A stretch of DNA of 64,000 bases from Halalkalibacter oceani (lineage in GTDB: Bacteria; Bacillota; Bacilli; Bacillales; Bacillaceae_D), in contig NZ_JBEPKD010000023.1 in assembly GCF_040544555.1 (NCBI RefSeq), positions 1 to 64,000 of the forward strand. Reading direction: 5' to 3'. The position numbers and the translations under genes were made by a program. Shown piece by piece: positions 27,312 through 36,249 of the stretch (the first letter of the stretch is position 1; every line of letters begins with the position of its first letter). The notes beneath the pieces were generated by a model, which worked only from the letters and a program-made list of their open reading frames with translations, was not told the DNA's origin and made no database searches.

Positions 27312-28367
27312 ATGCTTGTTTTAGCATTAGTGATTTGCTTCATCGTGACGGTTTTGATTACTCCGGTTGTGAAGCGTTTTGCGATTAAAATTGGCGCCAC
27401 AGACAAGCCTAATCATCGTAAAGTTCACCAGAAGGTGATGGCTCGGCTCGGCGGTTTAGCGATATATATTGGTTTTTTAGTTGGATTTTTGATTTTGCAG
27501 CCGGAAAGCAGCTATACGATCCCGATTTTAATCGGCGGCTTCATTATTATTGTGACTGGTTTTCTTGATGATATGATTGAGCTGTCGGCGAAATGGAAGC
27601 TGCTTGGACAGGTCGCGGCCGCAGCTGTTGTCGTCTATGGCGGTGTCCAGGTGGAGTTTATCAACTTGCCGTTTGAGATGCAGCTGGAGTTTGGCTGGTT
27701 CAGCATTCCATTAACGTTGCTCTGGATTATCGGGGTAACGAATGCGATTAATTTAATTGACGGGCTTGATGGGCTTGCGGCTGGTGTATCGTCGATCGTG
27801 CTGCTGACGATTACCGGTATTGCGATTATGGATGGCAGCATGTTCGTCGCCGCTTTAGGTGTCATTCTGTTAGGAAGTACGCTCGGCTTTCTCGTTCATA
27901 ACTTTAACCCGGCGAAAATCTTCATGGGGGATACAGGAGCTTTATTCCTCGGTTTCATGATTTCGGTGATCGCCCTGCTCGGCTTTAAAAATGTCACGGT
28001 TTCCTCATTGCTAGTGCCGATTGTCATTTTAGCGATTCCGATTTCGGACACCCTGTTTGCGATTATCCGTCGCCTTGTACAGAAAAAACCGTTATCAGCA
28101 CCGGATAAATCTCATTTGCACCACTGTCTGTTACGGCTCGGACTGACGCACAGACAGACGGTGCTGACGATTTACGCGATGACGGCGTTCTTCAGCCTCG
28201 CCGCGGTCATGATGACGATGGCGACGTTCTGGACATCTGTTCTGATCATTTTCGTCCTGCTCTTTGCCATTGAGTTTCTAGTGGAGCGAGTCGGCCTGAT
28301 CAGCAAGGATTATCGTCCGATGATGAATTTCTTAAGACGGCTGGCCAATGCCAGACGACCGCTATAA
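27312..28367 (+). CDS. tagO: Undecaprenyl-phosphate GlcNAc-1-phosphate transferase (TagO/WecA)
   Basis: An integral membrane enzyme of 351 aa that starts wall-polymer synthesis by moving GlcNAc-1-P from UDP-GlcNAc to undecaprenyl phosphate. About ten to eleven helices and the MraY/WecA signatures are visible: FLDDMIELSAKWKLLGQ near 85-100, NAINLIDGLDGLAAGVS near 145-161, FMGDTGALFLGF near 205-216 and KSHLHHCLLRLG near 270-281. ATG at 27312 has AGGAGGG 6-7 nt upstream, better than the in-frame 27282. A 236-bp gap separates it from csaB, so it may have its own promoter (TATAAT at 27215, weak -35). The nested-hairpin repeat lies right after the stop. Confidence 0.94.
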   Translation: MLVLALVICFIVTVLITPVVKRFAIKIGATDKPNHRKVHQKVMARLGGLAIYIGFLVGFLILQPESSYTIPILIGGFIIIVTGFLDDMIELSAKWKLLGQVAAAAVVVYGGVQVEFINLPFEMQLEFGWFSIPLTLLWIIGVTNAINLIDGLDGLAAGVSSIVLLTITGIAIMDGSMFVAALGVILLGSTLGFLVHNFNPAKIFMGDTGALFLGFMISVIALLGFKNVTVSSLLVPIVILAIPISDTLFAIIRRLVQKKPLSAPDKSHLHHCLLRLGLTHRQTVLTIYAMTAFFSLAAVMMTMATFWTSVLIIFVLLFAIEFLVERVGLISKDYRPMMNFLRRLANARRPL

Positions 28368-28409
28368 AGCGTATGGAAAAAAATAAAACAAACCTGGTTA
28401 GCATGGAGT

Positions 28410-28495
28410 AGCAATGGCTACACACGCCACAAGCCCGATGTGAGTTGGTTTCTCACATCGGGCTTTAAAAGATCGTGGCGGCTCCGCTCATTGCT
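28410..28495. repeat. Nested-hairpin repeat, copy 3
   Basis: Outer stem AGCAATG (28410-28416) with CATTGCT (28489-28495), second stem CGCCAC with GTGGCG, and core stem AAGCCCGATGTGAG with CTCACATCGGGCTT followed by TTAAAA. It lies just after tagO and may double as its terminator. Confidence 0.8.
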
Positions 28496-28502
28496 TAGTC
28501 TG

Positions 28503-28735
28503 GCCGAAGTTCAAGGATGGCTCTGTCCCGCCTTTGGAGGCACAGGGTGTTGGGAATAAGATTCCGTTATTTTTCTATTTTGACGCTCATCTGTGCAACA
28601 ATAGGAACGAGATTCCGTTACTAGGCAAAAACAAGCGGTTCAACCACCTTGTCACCGACAATAGCGGAATGAGGTTCCTTGTACCCCAACGAGAAGGGCC
28701 CTGAAAGCGAAATAACGGAATGACGTTCCCTCTGC
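28503..28735. repeat. GGAAC/ATTCC dyad block, copy 1 of an inverted long repeat
   Basis: It contains four dyads: GGAATAAGATTCC (28553), GGAACGAGATTCC (28603), and two in reverse orientation, GGAATGAGGTTCC (28666) and GGAATGACGTTCC (28717), each next to CGTTA or CGCTA. Most of the block recurs in reverse complement at 42062-42258 with few differences, including the flanking text GGCCGAAGTTCAAGGATGG. Confidence 0.8.
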
Positions 28736-28827
28736 TCCTCATTTACTGGTGCGGACTTCAGGTATCTTCCTGCCAATCGTCAAATGCGAAATAAGAGCTT
28801 GAGACAAAACTAGCCTTGGACCTACTG

Positions 28828-28912
28828 GCAATGGCTTCACACGCCACAAGCCCGATGTGAGTTGGTTTCTCACATCGGGCTTTGGAAAGATCGTGGCGGC
28901 TCCGCTCATTGC
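28828..28912. repeat. Nested-hairpin repeat, copy 4
   Basis: Nearly identical to copy 3 (CACACGCCACAAGCCCGATG arm, CTCACATCGGGCTT arm), outer stem GCAATG with CATTGC. Preceded by TTGAGACAAAACTAGC and followed directly by terminator-like hairpin B, an arrangement repeated at 61.1 kb. Confidence 0.8.
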
Positions 28913-28917
28913 TTAGA

Positions 28918-28966
28918 GAGGCTGGGAAAAAGGTAAAAAAACAACCTTTTTCCCAGCCTCTTATTT
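28918..28966. terminator. Terminator hairpin B between tagO region and LCP gene
   Basis: GAGGCTGGGAAAAAGG pairs perfectly with CCTTTTTCCCAGCCTC around an A-rich loop, then TTATTTT. It can serve the convergent LCP gene on the minus strand as well. Confidence 0.85.
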
Positions 28967-28983
28967 TAAAATGGTGGCTCCTG

Positions 28984-29970
28984 TTAGCTCGCTTCATCCT
29001 GAGCCGGTTCGATCAGCCCAAGGTGGGTCTGGAAGGTAACGGACAGCTCGCGGACTGAATCCGGGTCAAGCTCGTAATAGTAAACACCGTTAATTCTGGC
29101 ATCGCGTCCGGCCAAATGCAACGACTCAATCGAATGTAACGAGCCGGCATAGGAATGGAGTGCTAACATGTTACCGAATGTTAAATTCGTTGAAAGATGA
29201 GTCTCCACACTTTGTAACACTTCATCGTAATTGTTAATCGAAGAGAGGGAGGCTCCTTTGGCGATGATCGCTTTAATGATCTCCTGCTGGCGCTCACCGC
29301 GTCCTAAATCGCCGCGTGGGTCCTGTTTACGCATCCGCGCAAAGGCTAATGCTTCTTCTCCGTTTAACGTCTGTAATCCTTGTTCTAAAGCGATTGCGTC
29401 GTGCTGATCGTGACTGTCCATTTCCGTAAAGGCGAATGGCACGTCAACTTCAATTCCGCCAAGCGCATCCACAATCTCAACAAAAGCAACGAAATTCAGC
29501 TTCGTATAATAGTCGACTGGAATGTCAAACAGCTGCTCGACTGTCTCCACCGCTAAATCAACTCCGCCAAAAGCATGGGCGTGGTTAATTTTATCCTGAT
29601 TTCTGCGGCCGGGAATGTCAACAAGGGAGTCGCGGGGGATATTTAACAGTTTGATCGTCCCGAGCTCCTTATTAAAGGTTGCGAGCAGCATGGCATCGGT
29701 TCGCCCTCCGAGATCGCCATCGCGGTCATCGACACCAAGAAAGAGAATGGAAATGTTATCCTTGCTCGGTGAAACCGGTTCTTCCCGTTTTTCTGATTTC
29801 TCTCCGCGCTGAAGGTCCTGCTGTGTGGCTGAGGATACATCTTGCAGTTTAAGAAAAAAATAACCTATCGTCCCGCCAAGGATCAGGAAGGAGGCAAGGC
29901 CAATAATTATAAATGTCCGCATAACTCGTTTCGTTCTTCGCTTGCGCTTGCTTACTCTAGATTGCGTCAT
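28984..29970 (-). CDS. LytR-CpsA-Psr family wall polymer ligase
   Basis: LCP proteins transfer undecaprenyl-linked wall polymers to peptidoglycan MurNAc on the outer membrane face. The 328-aa protein has a basic N-terminus, one membrane helix (about residues 17-38) and the LCP domain from about 70 to 215: LFLGVDDRDGDLGGRTDAML, LLNIPRDSLVDIPG with the key Arg, and KINHAHAFGG. ATG at 29970 follows GTGAGGTATTGCG. It is convergent with the tagO gene, and with CsaB nearby it could attach the pyruvylated secondary polymer; TagU-type attachment of teichoic acid is the alternative. Confidence 0.9.
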   Translation of the reverse strand: MTQSRVSKRKRRTKRVMRTFIIIGLASFLILGGTIGYFFLKLQDVSSATQQDLQRGEKSEKREEPVSPSKDNISILFLGVDDRDGDLGGRTDAMLLATFNKELGTIKLLNIPRDSLVDIPGRRNQDKINHAHAFGGVDLAVETVEQLFDIPVDYYTKLNFVAFVEIVDALGGIEVDVPFAFTEMDSHDQHDAIALEQGLQTLNGEEALAFARMRKQDPRGDLGRGERQQEIIKAIIAKGASLSSINNYDEVLQSVETHLSTNLTFGNMLALHSYAGSLHSIESLHLAGRDARINGVYYYELDPDSVRELSVTFQTHLGLIEPAQDEAS

Positions 29971-30115
29971 CGCAATACCTCACTTCTATCTTGAAAGATA
30001 CTAATCTCCCCCATAATAGCGAAAAAGAGAGAGAACGTAAAGAAGAAGATTAAGACAGTTTTAGAGATTGATAGAAGGAGGCGCCGCTGACCGGCGATTT
30101 CGCAGCAATCCGTCA

Positions 30116-30751
30116 TCAAACCGTGCTTTCTAAATAAAGCTCGTCCCCGCTTTTGACAGTCGCCTGCCCGTTCGTTAAATTTGTGATCCACTCATGGAAC
30201 GATTCCAGCTGATCCGGTTCGACGTACGCCTGGACATCGACCTGCTCAAGGTAGTCAATCCCTTTCATTTTATAAGGAGATTCCCTTAAAGCATGCTCGA
30301 CTTTTCCGAGCCAGTGATAGTCGATTTCGGTGTGGACAGTGTGGACGAGTGTCCGTTGGACAACACCGACAGCCTGAAGGCCTTCGCTGACCGCACTTCC
30401 ATATGCCCGGATCAATCCACCTGCGCCAAGTTTAATGCCGCCAAAGTAACGGGTGACGACGACCGCGGTGTCCTTTAAGCCGCGTTTTTTTAACACTTCA
30501 AGCATCGGAACGCCTGCGGTGCCGCTCGGCTCTCCGTCATCATTGGCTTTTTGAATATGGTCGGCTTCGCCAATCAAATAAGCCGAGCAATTATGCGTGG
30601 CGTTCCAATGCTCTTTTTTGATTCGTTCGATGAAACGCTGCGCCTCCTCCTCGGTTTCCGCCCTCGTAAAATGGGCGATAAATCTTGATTTCTGGATAAC
30701 AATTTCATGTGATCCTTCCCCTTTCACGGTTTGATAGGTGGAAAGTGGCAT
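30116..30751 (-). CDS. yvyE: YigZ/IMPACT family protein (YvyE)
   Basis: A 211-aa cytosolic protein of the conserved YigZ/UPF0029 family. The N-terminal IMPACT domain (about 10-125) shows the family motif NATHNCSAYLIG and DDGEPSGTAGVPMLEVL, then VVTRYFGGIKLGAGGLIRAY. A small C-terminal domain of the EF-G IV-like type follows (about 135-205). ATG at 30751 has AAGGAGG 8 nt upstream; the in-frame start at 30775 lacks one. In B. subtilis this gene also lies next to degS-degU. The function is unsettled; the IMPACT domain is linked to translation control in eukaryotes. Confidence 0.9.
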   Translation of the reverse strand: MPLSTYQTVKGEGSHEIVIQKSRFIAHFTRAETEEEAQRFIERIKKEHWNATHNCSAYLIGEADHIQKANDDGEPSGTAGVPMLEVLKKRGLKDTAVVVTRYFGGIKLGAGGLIRAYGSAVSEGLQAVGVVQRTLVHTVHTEIDYHWLGKVEHALRESPYKMKGIDYLEQVDVQAYVEPDQLESFHEWITNLTNGQATVKSGDELYLESTV

Positions 30752-30986
30752 GATAATTCCTCCTTCTTTTTTCATAGTTTTACAAATATCAGTTATCGGG
30801 GTGTAATATTGATCTGATACGATGGGATCGTCAGAAAGCGTAGTAATTATGTCGCCTATTATAGGTATAATTCAATGATTCTTTGTGCTTTCATTAGAAG
30901 ATGATGTAAGATAAGAATAGCGAAAACAGCCTATGGGCGCAAATCTCATGCGCAGGCTGGACGAAGGATGAGGCTGGTGATGACGC

Positions 30987-32123
30987 TTGACTGACACAAC
31001 GTTGCTCGACAAGATTATTACAAATACCTTGGAAGCAGTCGGGGAGAGCCGGGAGCAGATTTTTGAAATTGGTGAAAAGTCCCGGGCCGAATATGTAAGT
31101 CTTGCAGAAGAGCTAAAACAAGTGCGTTTAAAAGTAGCGGCCATTATTGAAAAAACAGATCAAACGCAACTTCGTGCCCGCTTTGCGCGAAATCGGCTTG
31201 TGGAAGTAAGCCGGGCCTTTGACAAATTCAGCGGAGAGGAAGTCCGGGCGGCCTATGAACAGGCGAATGATTACCAGGTTCAATTAGCCGTGCTGGAGCA
31301 GGAAGAAATTCAGCTGCGGGAACGAAGAGACCATATTGAACGACGGCTTGTCAACCTGAATGATACGGTGGAGCGGGCCGAGGAACTGGCGGGACAGATG
31401 GCGGTCATTTACAACTTTTTGTCAACAGACTTAAAGCAGGTCGGAGATGCGATTGAGGATGCAAGGCAAAAGCAAGCCTTCGGTCTGAAAATTATTCAGG
31501 CCCAGGAGGAAGAACGAAAGAAGCTTTCGCGTGAAATTCACGACGGACCTGCGCAAATGATGGCAAATGTTTTACTGCGATCTGAGCTAATTGAACGAAT
31601 TTATCAAGAAAAAGGAATTGAAGAGGCGTTAAATGAGATTCGAGACTTGCGAAAAATGGTGAAATCCTCACTTGTCGAAGTGAGACGGATTATTTACGAC
31701 TTACGTCCGATGGCTCTCGATGACCTTGGCCTTGTTCCGACTCTTGCGAAATATTTGAAAACATTTCAGGAGCATAACCAAATCACGACTGTGTTTCGCC
31801 AGATCGGCAAGGATAAGCGGCTCCCGCAGGAATTTGAAATTGCCTTATTTCGCCTTGTACAGGAAGCAGTACAAAATGCCTATAAGCACGGTGAAGCCTC
31901 TGAAATCCAAGTGAAAATTGAAATCAAAGCGACAAAGGTTATAATAATTATTAAAGATGATGGCAAAGGCTTCGATCCGGCGATAACAGAGAAAGAAGGC
32001 TCTTTTGGACTGATCGGGATGAAAGAGCGGGTCAATATGCTCAAAGGCCAGCTCACCATCCAGTCGAAACCGAAAGCCGGTACTGTCATTGTGATCGAGG
32101 TGCCCTTTCGCTCTGCCACATAA
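30987..32123 (+). CDS. degS: Sensor histidine kinase DegS
   Basis: A cytosolic two-component kinase of 378 aa that phosphorylates DegU, controlling motility, exoprotein and biofilm decisions. The N-terminal half is coiled coil (about 10-165, ERRDHIERRLVNLNDTVERA), the DegS sensor region. The HisKA_3 dimerisation box has His185 (SREIHDGPAQ) and the HATPase domain lies at about 275-375 (DDGKGFDP, GLIGMKERVNML). No membrane segment is present, as in B. subtilis DegS. The TTG start at 30987 matches the family N-terminus; its ribosome binding site is only moderate. degU follows after 44 bp. Confidence 0.94.
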   Translation: MTDTTLLDKIITNTLEAVGESREQIFEIGEKSRAEYVSLAEELKQVRLKVAAIIEKTDQTQLRARFARNRLVEVSRAFDKFSGEEVRAAYEQANDYQVQLAVLEQEEIQLRERRDHIERRLVNLNDTVERAEELAGQMAVIYNFLSTDLKQVGDAIEDARQKQAFGLKIIQAQEEERKKLSREIHDGPAQMMANVLLRSELIERIYQEKGIEEALNEIRDLRKMVKSSLVEVRRIIYDLRPMALDDLGLVPTLAKYLKTFQEHNQITTVFRQIGKDKRLPQEFEIALFRLVQEAVQNAYKHGEASEIQVKIEIKATKVIIIIKDDGKGFDPAITEKEGSFGLIGMKERVNMLKGQLTIQSKPKAGTVIVIEVPFRSAT

Positions 32124-32170
32124 GAAATGAGATGAAAAGAAAATAAAAGCCCGTATATAACGGAGAGGTG

Positions 32171-32884
32171 ATGACAGTGACAGAAACAAATGAAAAGAAG
32201 ATAAGTATCGTCCTCATCGACGATCACCAATTATTCAGAGAAGGCGTAAAGCGTATTCTGGCCATGGAGGATGAATTTGAAGTAGTAGCCGATGGCGAAG
32301 ATGGTTCCGATGCCCTCCAGCTTGTCAAGGAATACCGTCCGGATGTCATCCTGATGGATATTAATATGCCGCAAATGAATGGAATCGAAGCGACGCGGGA
32401 GCTGACCAAGGCTTTTCCGAATGTAAAGGTGCTCGTCCTTTCCATTCATGATGACGAATCGTATGTTACCCACGTTCTTAAGACCGGCGCTTCCGGTTAT
32501 TTATTGAAGGAAATGGATGCGGCAGCTCTTGTGGAAGCTGTTAAGGTTGTAGCCTCCGGTGGTGCTTACATTCATCCGAAGGTAACGCACAATTTAATTA
32601 AGGAATATCGCCGTCTGGCGACAGAGGATGAGGAGCATGAGGATTCAATCGGGTACCGCGAAGTGGAATACCGGAAGCCGTTACATATTCTCACCCGGCG
32701 CGAGTGCGAGGTTCTTCAGCTGATGACCGACGGACAGAGCAATCGGGCGATTGGCGAATCACTCTATATTAGTGAGAAAACGGTGAAAAACCACGTTAGT
32801 AACATCCTTCAGAAAATGAACGTCAATGACCGGACGCAGGCCGTTGTCGAAGCAATTAAAAAGGGCTATGTCATCGTCCGCTAA
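32171..32884 (+). CDS. degU: Response regulator DegU
   Basis: The partner of DegS: a NarL-type response regulator of about 237 aa. The receiver domain (about 12-130) has the acidic pair in LIDDHQLFREG and the phosphoacceptor Asp63 in LMDINMPQMNG. The LuxR-type helix-turn-helix at the C-terminus (about 175-235) shows LTRRECEVLQLMTDGQSNRA and SEKTVKNHVSNILQKM. Three close starts are possible (GTG 32168, ATG 32171, GTG 32177) around GGAGAGGTGATGACAGTG; the protein changes by at most three residues. In the neighbourhood it can be expected to influence the flagellar and competence genes downstream. Confidence 0.95.
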   Translation: MTVTETNEKKISIVLIDDHQLFREGVKRILAMEDEFEVVADGEDGSDALQLVKEYRPDVILMDINMPQMNGIEATRELTKAFPNVKVLVLSIHDDESYVTHVLKTGASGYLLKEMDAAALVEAVKVVASGGAYIHPKVTHNLIKEYRRLATEDEEHEDSIGYREVEYRKPLHILTRRECEVLQLMTDGQSNRAIGESLYISEKTVKNHVSNILQKMNVNDRTQAVVEAIKKGYVIVR

Positions 32885-32907
32885 CGGACAGGCTGCCATT
32901 GTAAACG

Positions 32908-32950
32908 AAAAAGCATCTCTAGTCCAAGCAGACAGAAGAGATGCTTTTTC
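32908..32950 (+). terminator. Terminator after degU
   Basis: AAAAAGCATCTCT pairs with AGAGATGCTTTTT across a 16-nt loop, ending in T-rich sequence. Confidence 0.85.
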
Positions 32951-33247
32951 GTCGAGGCGGGCTGGCCCGCCTATCCCCCCTCATCGGAACAGGATTCCGC
33001 TATTTCTCTCATTTGCTGCTCCTTTCGGCGACAAGCGGAACGAGTGGACCTCTTAATTCCGGCAAAAGACTATCTTCCGTCTTGCCTCGTTTTCCTTCAT
33101 CGTCTGCTCTTTTTCAAACATCGTCGTTTGAGACAGCTCCTATCAAAATTTACCTTTTGCCTTTCTGCTATTGAATCGTTGTTTGCCCGGCGTGTACAAT
33201 AAATAATGAATGAGCATGCGTATTAATGATAAAGTGAGGCTTTTGCT
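32951..33247 (+). repeat. Diverged GGAAC/ATTCC repeat remnant upstream of degV
   Basis: GGAACAGGATTCC followed by CGCTATTTCTCT at 32986-33008 and CGGAACGAG near 33035 match the dyad block at 28.5 kb in order and spacing. TTTGAGACAGCTC near 33128 also recurs near 36750. The rest, up to degV, shows no gene; it should include the degV promoter. Confidence 0.55.
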
Positions 33248-34111
33248 ATGAATAAAAACGTTGCGATTGTAACGGACAGTACCGCCTACCTGCCAAAAGA
33301 GGAGCGGGAGCGTCTTTCGATTTATATGGTACCATTAAGTGTCATTTTTGCTGAGAAAACGTACAAGGAAGAGCTGGAGCTGACGACGGAGGAGTTCTAT
33401 AAAAAGCTAGAAGGCGCTGAACAGCTTCCGACGACTTCCCAGCCATCAACGGGCCAGTTTGTTGAGCTGTTTACCGACCTGAAGAAACAAGGCTATCAGC
33501 AGGTCGTCACGCTACATCTTTCAAGTGGAATCAGCGGCACCTTTCAAAATGCGCTAACCGCAGGCGAGATGGTCGACGGGCTTGAGGTCCACGGCTTTGA
33601 TTCGGAGATTGCCTGCTATGCGCTCGGCTTTTTCGTCAGGGAAGCAGCGCAGCTTGCCCTGAAAGGAGCCGGAGTGAGCGAGATTGTAACCCGGCTTGAG
33701 GAAATAAAGGCGACGCTGAAGGCGTATTTTATGGTCGCTGATTTGGGCCATCTCCATCGGGGCGGACGGCTGAGCGGCGGTCAGCTTCTCGTCGGTAATT
33801 TATTGAAGATCAAGCCGATCCTTCATTTCGTCGACGGAAAAATTGTCCCCTTTGAAAAAGTACGAACCGAAAAAAAGGCGATCGACCGCATCCTCCAGAC
33901 GCTGGATCAAGATCTTCGTTCCGACGGCCGCTATGAAGTGACAGTCATCCATGCGATGCGTCCGGAAGCAGCCGAGCAGCTGGCTGCCGACATTCGTGAA
34001 AACTATGACAATGTCGTCGACGTCGTCATCAGCGTCTTTGGCCCGGTAATCGGCACCCATCTCGGACCGGGCAGCCTTGGCATCTCCTGGTACAAGCAGG
34101 CTGAGGCGTAA
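33248..34111 (+). CDS. DegV family fatty-acid-binding protein
   Basis: DegV/FakB proteins hold a fatty acid in a buried pocket; some deliver it to the FakA kinase. The 287-aa cytosolic protein shows both family halves: VTDSTAYLPKEE with the Ser/Thr of the headgroup site (about 9-20), TTSQPSTGQF (about 61-70), LHLSSGISGTFQNA (about 82-95) and GHLHRGGRLSGG (about 167-178), and ends with IGTHLGPGSLGISW. It stands between degU and comFA exactly as yviA does in B. subtilis. Its link to the DegSU system is positional only. Confidence 0.92.
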   Translation: MNKNVAIVTDSTAYLPKEERERLSIYMVPLSVIFAEKTYKEELELTTEEFYKKLEGAEQLPTTSQPSTGQFVELFTDLKKQGYQQVVTLHLSSGISGTFQNALTAGEMVDGLEVHGFDSEIACYALGFFVREAAQLALKGAGVSEIVTRLEEIKATLKAYFMVADLGHLHRGGRLSGGQLLVGNLLKIKPILHFVDGKIVPFEKVRTEKKAIDRILQTLDQDLRSDGRYEVTVIHAMRPEAAEQLAADIRENYDNVVDVVISVFGPVIGTHLGPGSLGISWYKQAEA

Positions 34112-34138
34112 TAGTAAAAAAACAAAGAGGTGAGGACT

Positions 34139-35482
34139 ATGCTGAAATATGCCCCTATTTTTGCAGGGAAGCGATTGCTGCGTTCGGAAATTCCCCTTCC
34201 CTCGCATATCCTGGCAGAGCTTGAACAAAAGCAGCTGATCAGACGTGAAGCGGGTCTTGTTACCGAGAAGGGGAGACTGACGTGCCGCCGCTGCAATAAC
34301 AGGGATCCTTTTTTAATCGGCAGCCACCTTTGCGCGAAATGCGGCGAGCGTTGTCATTATTGCCGGCATTGCCTGACGCTCGGCAAGGTGAGCCAATGTG
34401 AGCCGCTGTTCTCCTGGCAGGGCTTGATTCCCCAGCTGCCAGAGGTTGCGGAAAGCCTAAGCTGGAGCGGCGCTCTCTCAGCAGGACAGCAGCGGGCCGC
34501 CATTGCGGTGAAAGAAGCGATTAGGCAGCAAAAACGGCTGCTCATCTGGGCGGTTACAGGAGCGGGCAAAACAGAGATCCTTTTCCCTGGGCTGGAGCAA
34601 GCTTTTTCAGAAGGGAAGAGAGTCCTTCTCGCCACCCCGCGAGCGGACGTCGTTAAGGAGCTTGAACCGCGTCTGCGCCGCAGCTTTCCACGCATCGCCA
34701 TTTCTGCCCTCTACGGTGGAAGCCGTGATCGTCACCGTTACAGCCAGCTTGTCATCGCCACGACCCATCAGATTCTCCGCTTTTATCGCACATTTGACGT
34801 TGTCATCGTTGACGAGGTCGACGCCTTTCCTTATTCTTACGATCAAAGTCTCGCCTACGCAATCTCCCAGGCTGAAAAAAAGCAGGCAGCACGCATTTAC
34901 TTGAGCGCCACTCCTAGTCAAGCACTGCGCTCCGAACCGCTAGAAGTGATCAAGATCCCCCGTCGCTTTCACGGCTTTCCTTTGCCCGAACCGCGCTTTA
35001 GCTGGTGCGGAAATTGGCAGAAACACTTGAAAAAGGGCAAACTCCCTGCCGTTCTGCTGCGCTGGCTGACAGAACACCTCAATAAACGTAAGCCGATTCT
35101 CCTTTTCGTTCCAACCGTTTCCTTTCTCCATCAAGCTACCCGTCTTCTTCAGAACGATTCTTATGACGCCGTCTCTGTGCACGCGAATGATTCCGGGCGC
35201 CATCAACGAATAGAAGCCTTTCGCCAGCAGAAAACCGCGATTTTAGTAACGACGACGATTCTTGAACGGGGCGTCACGTTTCCCGGTGTTCAGGTCGCGG
35301 TGCTCGGAGCAGACCATCGGATTTTTACCGAGACGGCGCTCGTCCAAATCGCCGGACGTGTCGGGAGATCAGCCGCACAGCCGGATGGCGATGTCATCTT
35401 TTTTCATTATGGCATTTCACAGGCGATGCGCGCTGCCAAACGCCATATCCAGCTGATGAATCAGGAGGCGAGTACGAAATGA
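34139..35482 (+). CDS. comFA: Competence DNA uptake helicase ComFA
   Basis: A DEAD-box-like ATPase that helps pull single-stranded DNA through the ComEC channel. About 447 aa. The N-terminal part carries four-Cys zinc motifs (CRRCNN, CAKCGERCHYCRHC, about residues 45-80). Walker A is at WAVTGAGKTEILF (about 140), Walker B is VIVDEVDAFPY and motif III is YLSATPSQAL; the helicase C lobe includes TTTILERGVTFPGV and QIAGRVGRS. ATG at 34139 has AAAGAGGTG at good distance. It overlaps comFC by 4 bp. No comFB lies between them, unlike in B. subtilis. Confidence 0.95.
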   Translation: MLKYAPIFAGKRLLRSEIPLPSHILAELEQKQLIRREAGLVTEKGRLTCRRCNNRDPFLIGSHLCAKCGERCHYCRHCLTLGKVSQCEPLFSWQGLIPQLPEVAESLSWSGALSAGQQRAAIAVKEAIRQQKRLLIWAVTGAGKTEILFPGLEQAFSEGKRVLLATPRADVVKELEPRLRRSFPRIAISALYGGSRDRHRYSQLVIATTHQILRFYRTFDVVIVDEVDAFPYSYDQSLAYAISQAEKKQAARIYLSATPSQALRSEPLEVIKIPRRFHGFPLPEPRFSWCGNWQKHLKKGKLPAVLLRWLTEHLNKRKPILLFVPTVSFLHQATRLLQNDSYDAVSVHANDSGRHQRIEAFRQQKTAILVTTTILERGVTFPGVQVAVLGADHRIFTETALVQIAGRVGRSAAQPDGDVIFFHYGISQAMRAAKRHIQLMNQEASTK

Positions 35483-36174
35483 GCCGCTGTTTGTTTTGCC
35501 ATCAACCTTTTTTTGAACGGGTGAGCTGGCACGGACTTTTGCTGTTGGAGGAAGAGAGCGCGCTTTGTCCGGAATGCGAGACCCAGCTGATCACGCTTGA
35601 AGGGCGCCGCTGTCACATCTGCTCCCGCGCTCTTCGTAATGATGAAAGGATCTGTCATGATTGCCTGCGCTGGCAGCAGCGGCAAGAAACGGCCGACCTG
35701 CTTGAACGCAACATGTCACTCTATCAATACAATGCTTTTTTAAAGGAAGTGATCACGATGTTCAAATTCCGCGGCGATGCTGAGCTGGCGCGCTTTTTTG
35801 CCGGACGGCTAAAGGCGCTTTATCAAAAAGAATTTCGCGGTTACTTGCCGGTCGAGATCCCGCTCAGTGAAGCGAGACTCAAGGCGAGAGGATTCAATCA
35901 ATCAGTGCTGCTGATGGAGGGCTGGGCTGAGGAAACAAAGCTACTGCAAAGAGCGAGCGGGGAGAAACAGAGCAAGCGGAGCCGCAGGCAGAGAATTGCC
36001 CGGATCAACGAGCAGCCGTTTCATCTCACACAGTTAGCGAAACCGTTGATTGAAGGAAAAAAGCTTGTTTTGATTGATGACATCTATACGACGGGAACGA
36101 CGGTCCGGCAGGCGGCGCGGATATTGAAGCGCCACGGGGCAGAGCGCATCGCTTCCTTGACAATCGCACGGTAA
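35479..36174 (+). CDS. comFC: ComFC phosphoribosyltransferase-like competence protein
   Basis: A 231-aa cytosolic protein needed for transformation in relatives, probably handling incoming DNA together with ComFA. The N-terminal zinc cluster is visible (CLFCHQPFF, CPECE, CHICSR, CHDCLRW, residues about 4-65). The PRTase domain has the PRPP-loop signature LVLIDDIYTTGTTVRQA near 195-211 and the family RLKARGFNQS near 133-142. ATGA overlap with comFA shows translational coupling. Confidence 0.95.
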   Translation: MSRCLFCHQPFFERVSWHGLLLLEEESALCPECETQLITLEGRRCHICSRALRNDERICHDCLRWQQRQETADLLERNMSLYQYNAFLKEVITMFKFRGDAELARFFAGRLKALYQKEFRGYLPVEIPLSEARLKARGFNQSVLLMEGWAEETKLLQRASGEKQSKRSRRQRIARINEQPFHLTQLAKPLIEGKKLVLIDDIYTTGTTVRQAARILKRHGAERIASLTIAR

Positions 36175-36191
36175 AAAGAGACTAGAGACTA

Positions 36192-36219
36192 TTGTCATAT
36201 ACGCATCAGGCAGTATAAT
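36192..36219 (+). promoter_or_regulatory. Probable sigma-A promoter of yvyF
   Basis: TTGTCA (36192-36197) and TATAAT (36214-36219) are 16 nt apart, 31 bp before the yvyF start codon, giving a very short leader with AAAGGAATGGAAAGGGG. Confidence 0.65.
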
Positions 36220-36249
36220 AAAAGAAAGGAATGGAAAGGGGAATGATTC

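Larger units (their letters stand above)
28368..28983. other. 616-bp gene-free region built from repeats
   Basis: No coding sequence is supported. The region holds nested-hairpin copies 3 (28410-28495) and 4 (28828-28912), a GGAAC/ATTCC dyad block (28503-28735), the TTGAGACAAAACTAGC string (28799-28814), also found inverted near 100 and as a close variant near 61074, and terminator B (28918-28966). Confidence 0.75.

Noticed and set aside
35470..35482. Missing comFB between comFA and comFC
   Set aside because: comFA and comFC overlap directly by 4 bp and many Bacilli lack comFB, so this is normal variation rather than a deletion in this strain.
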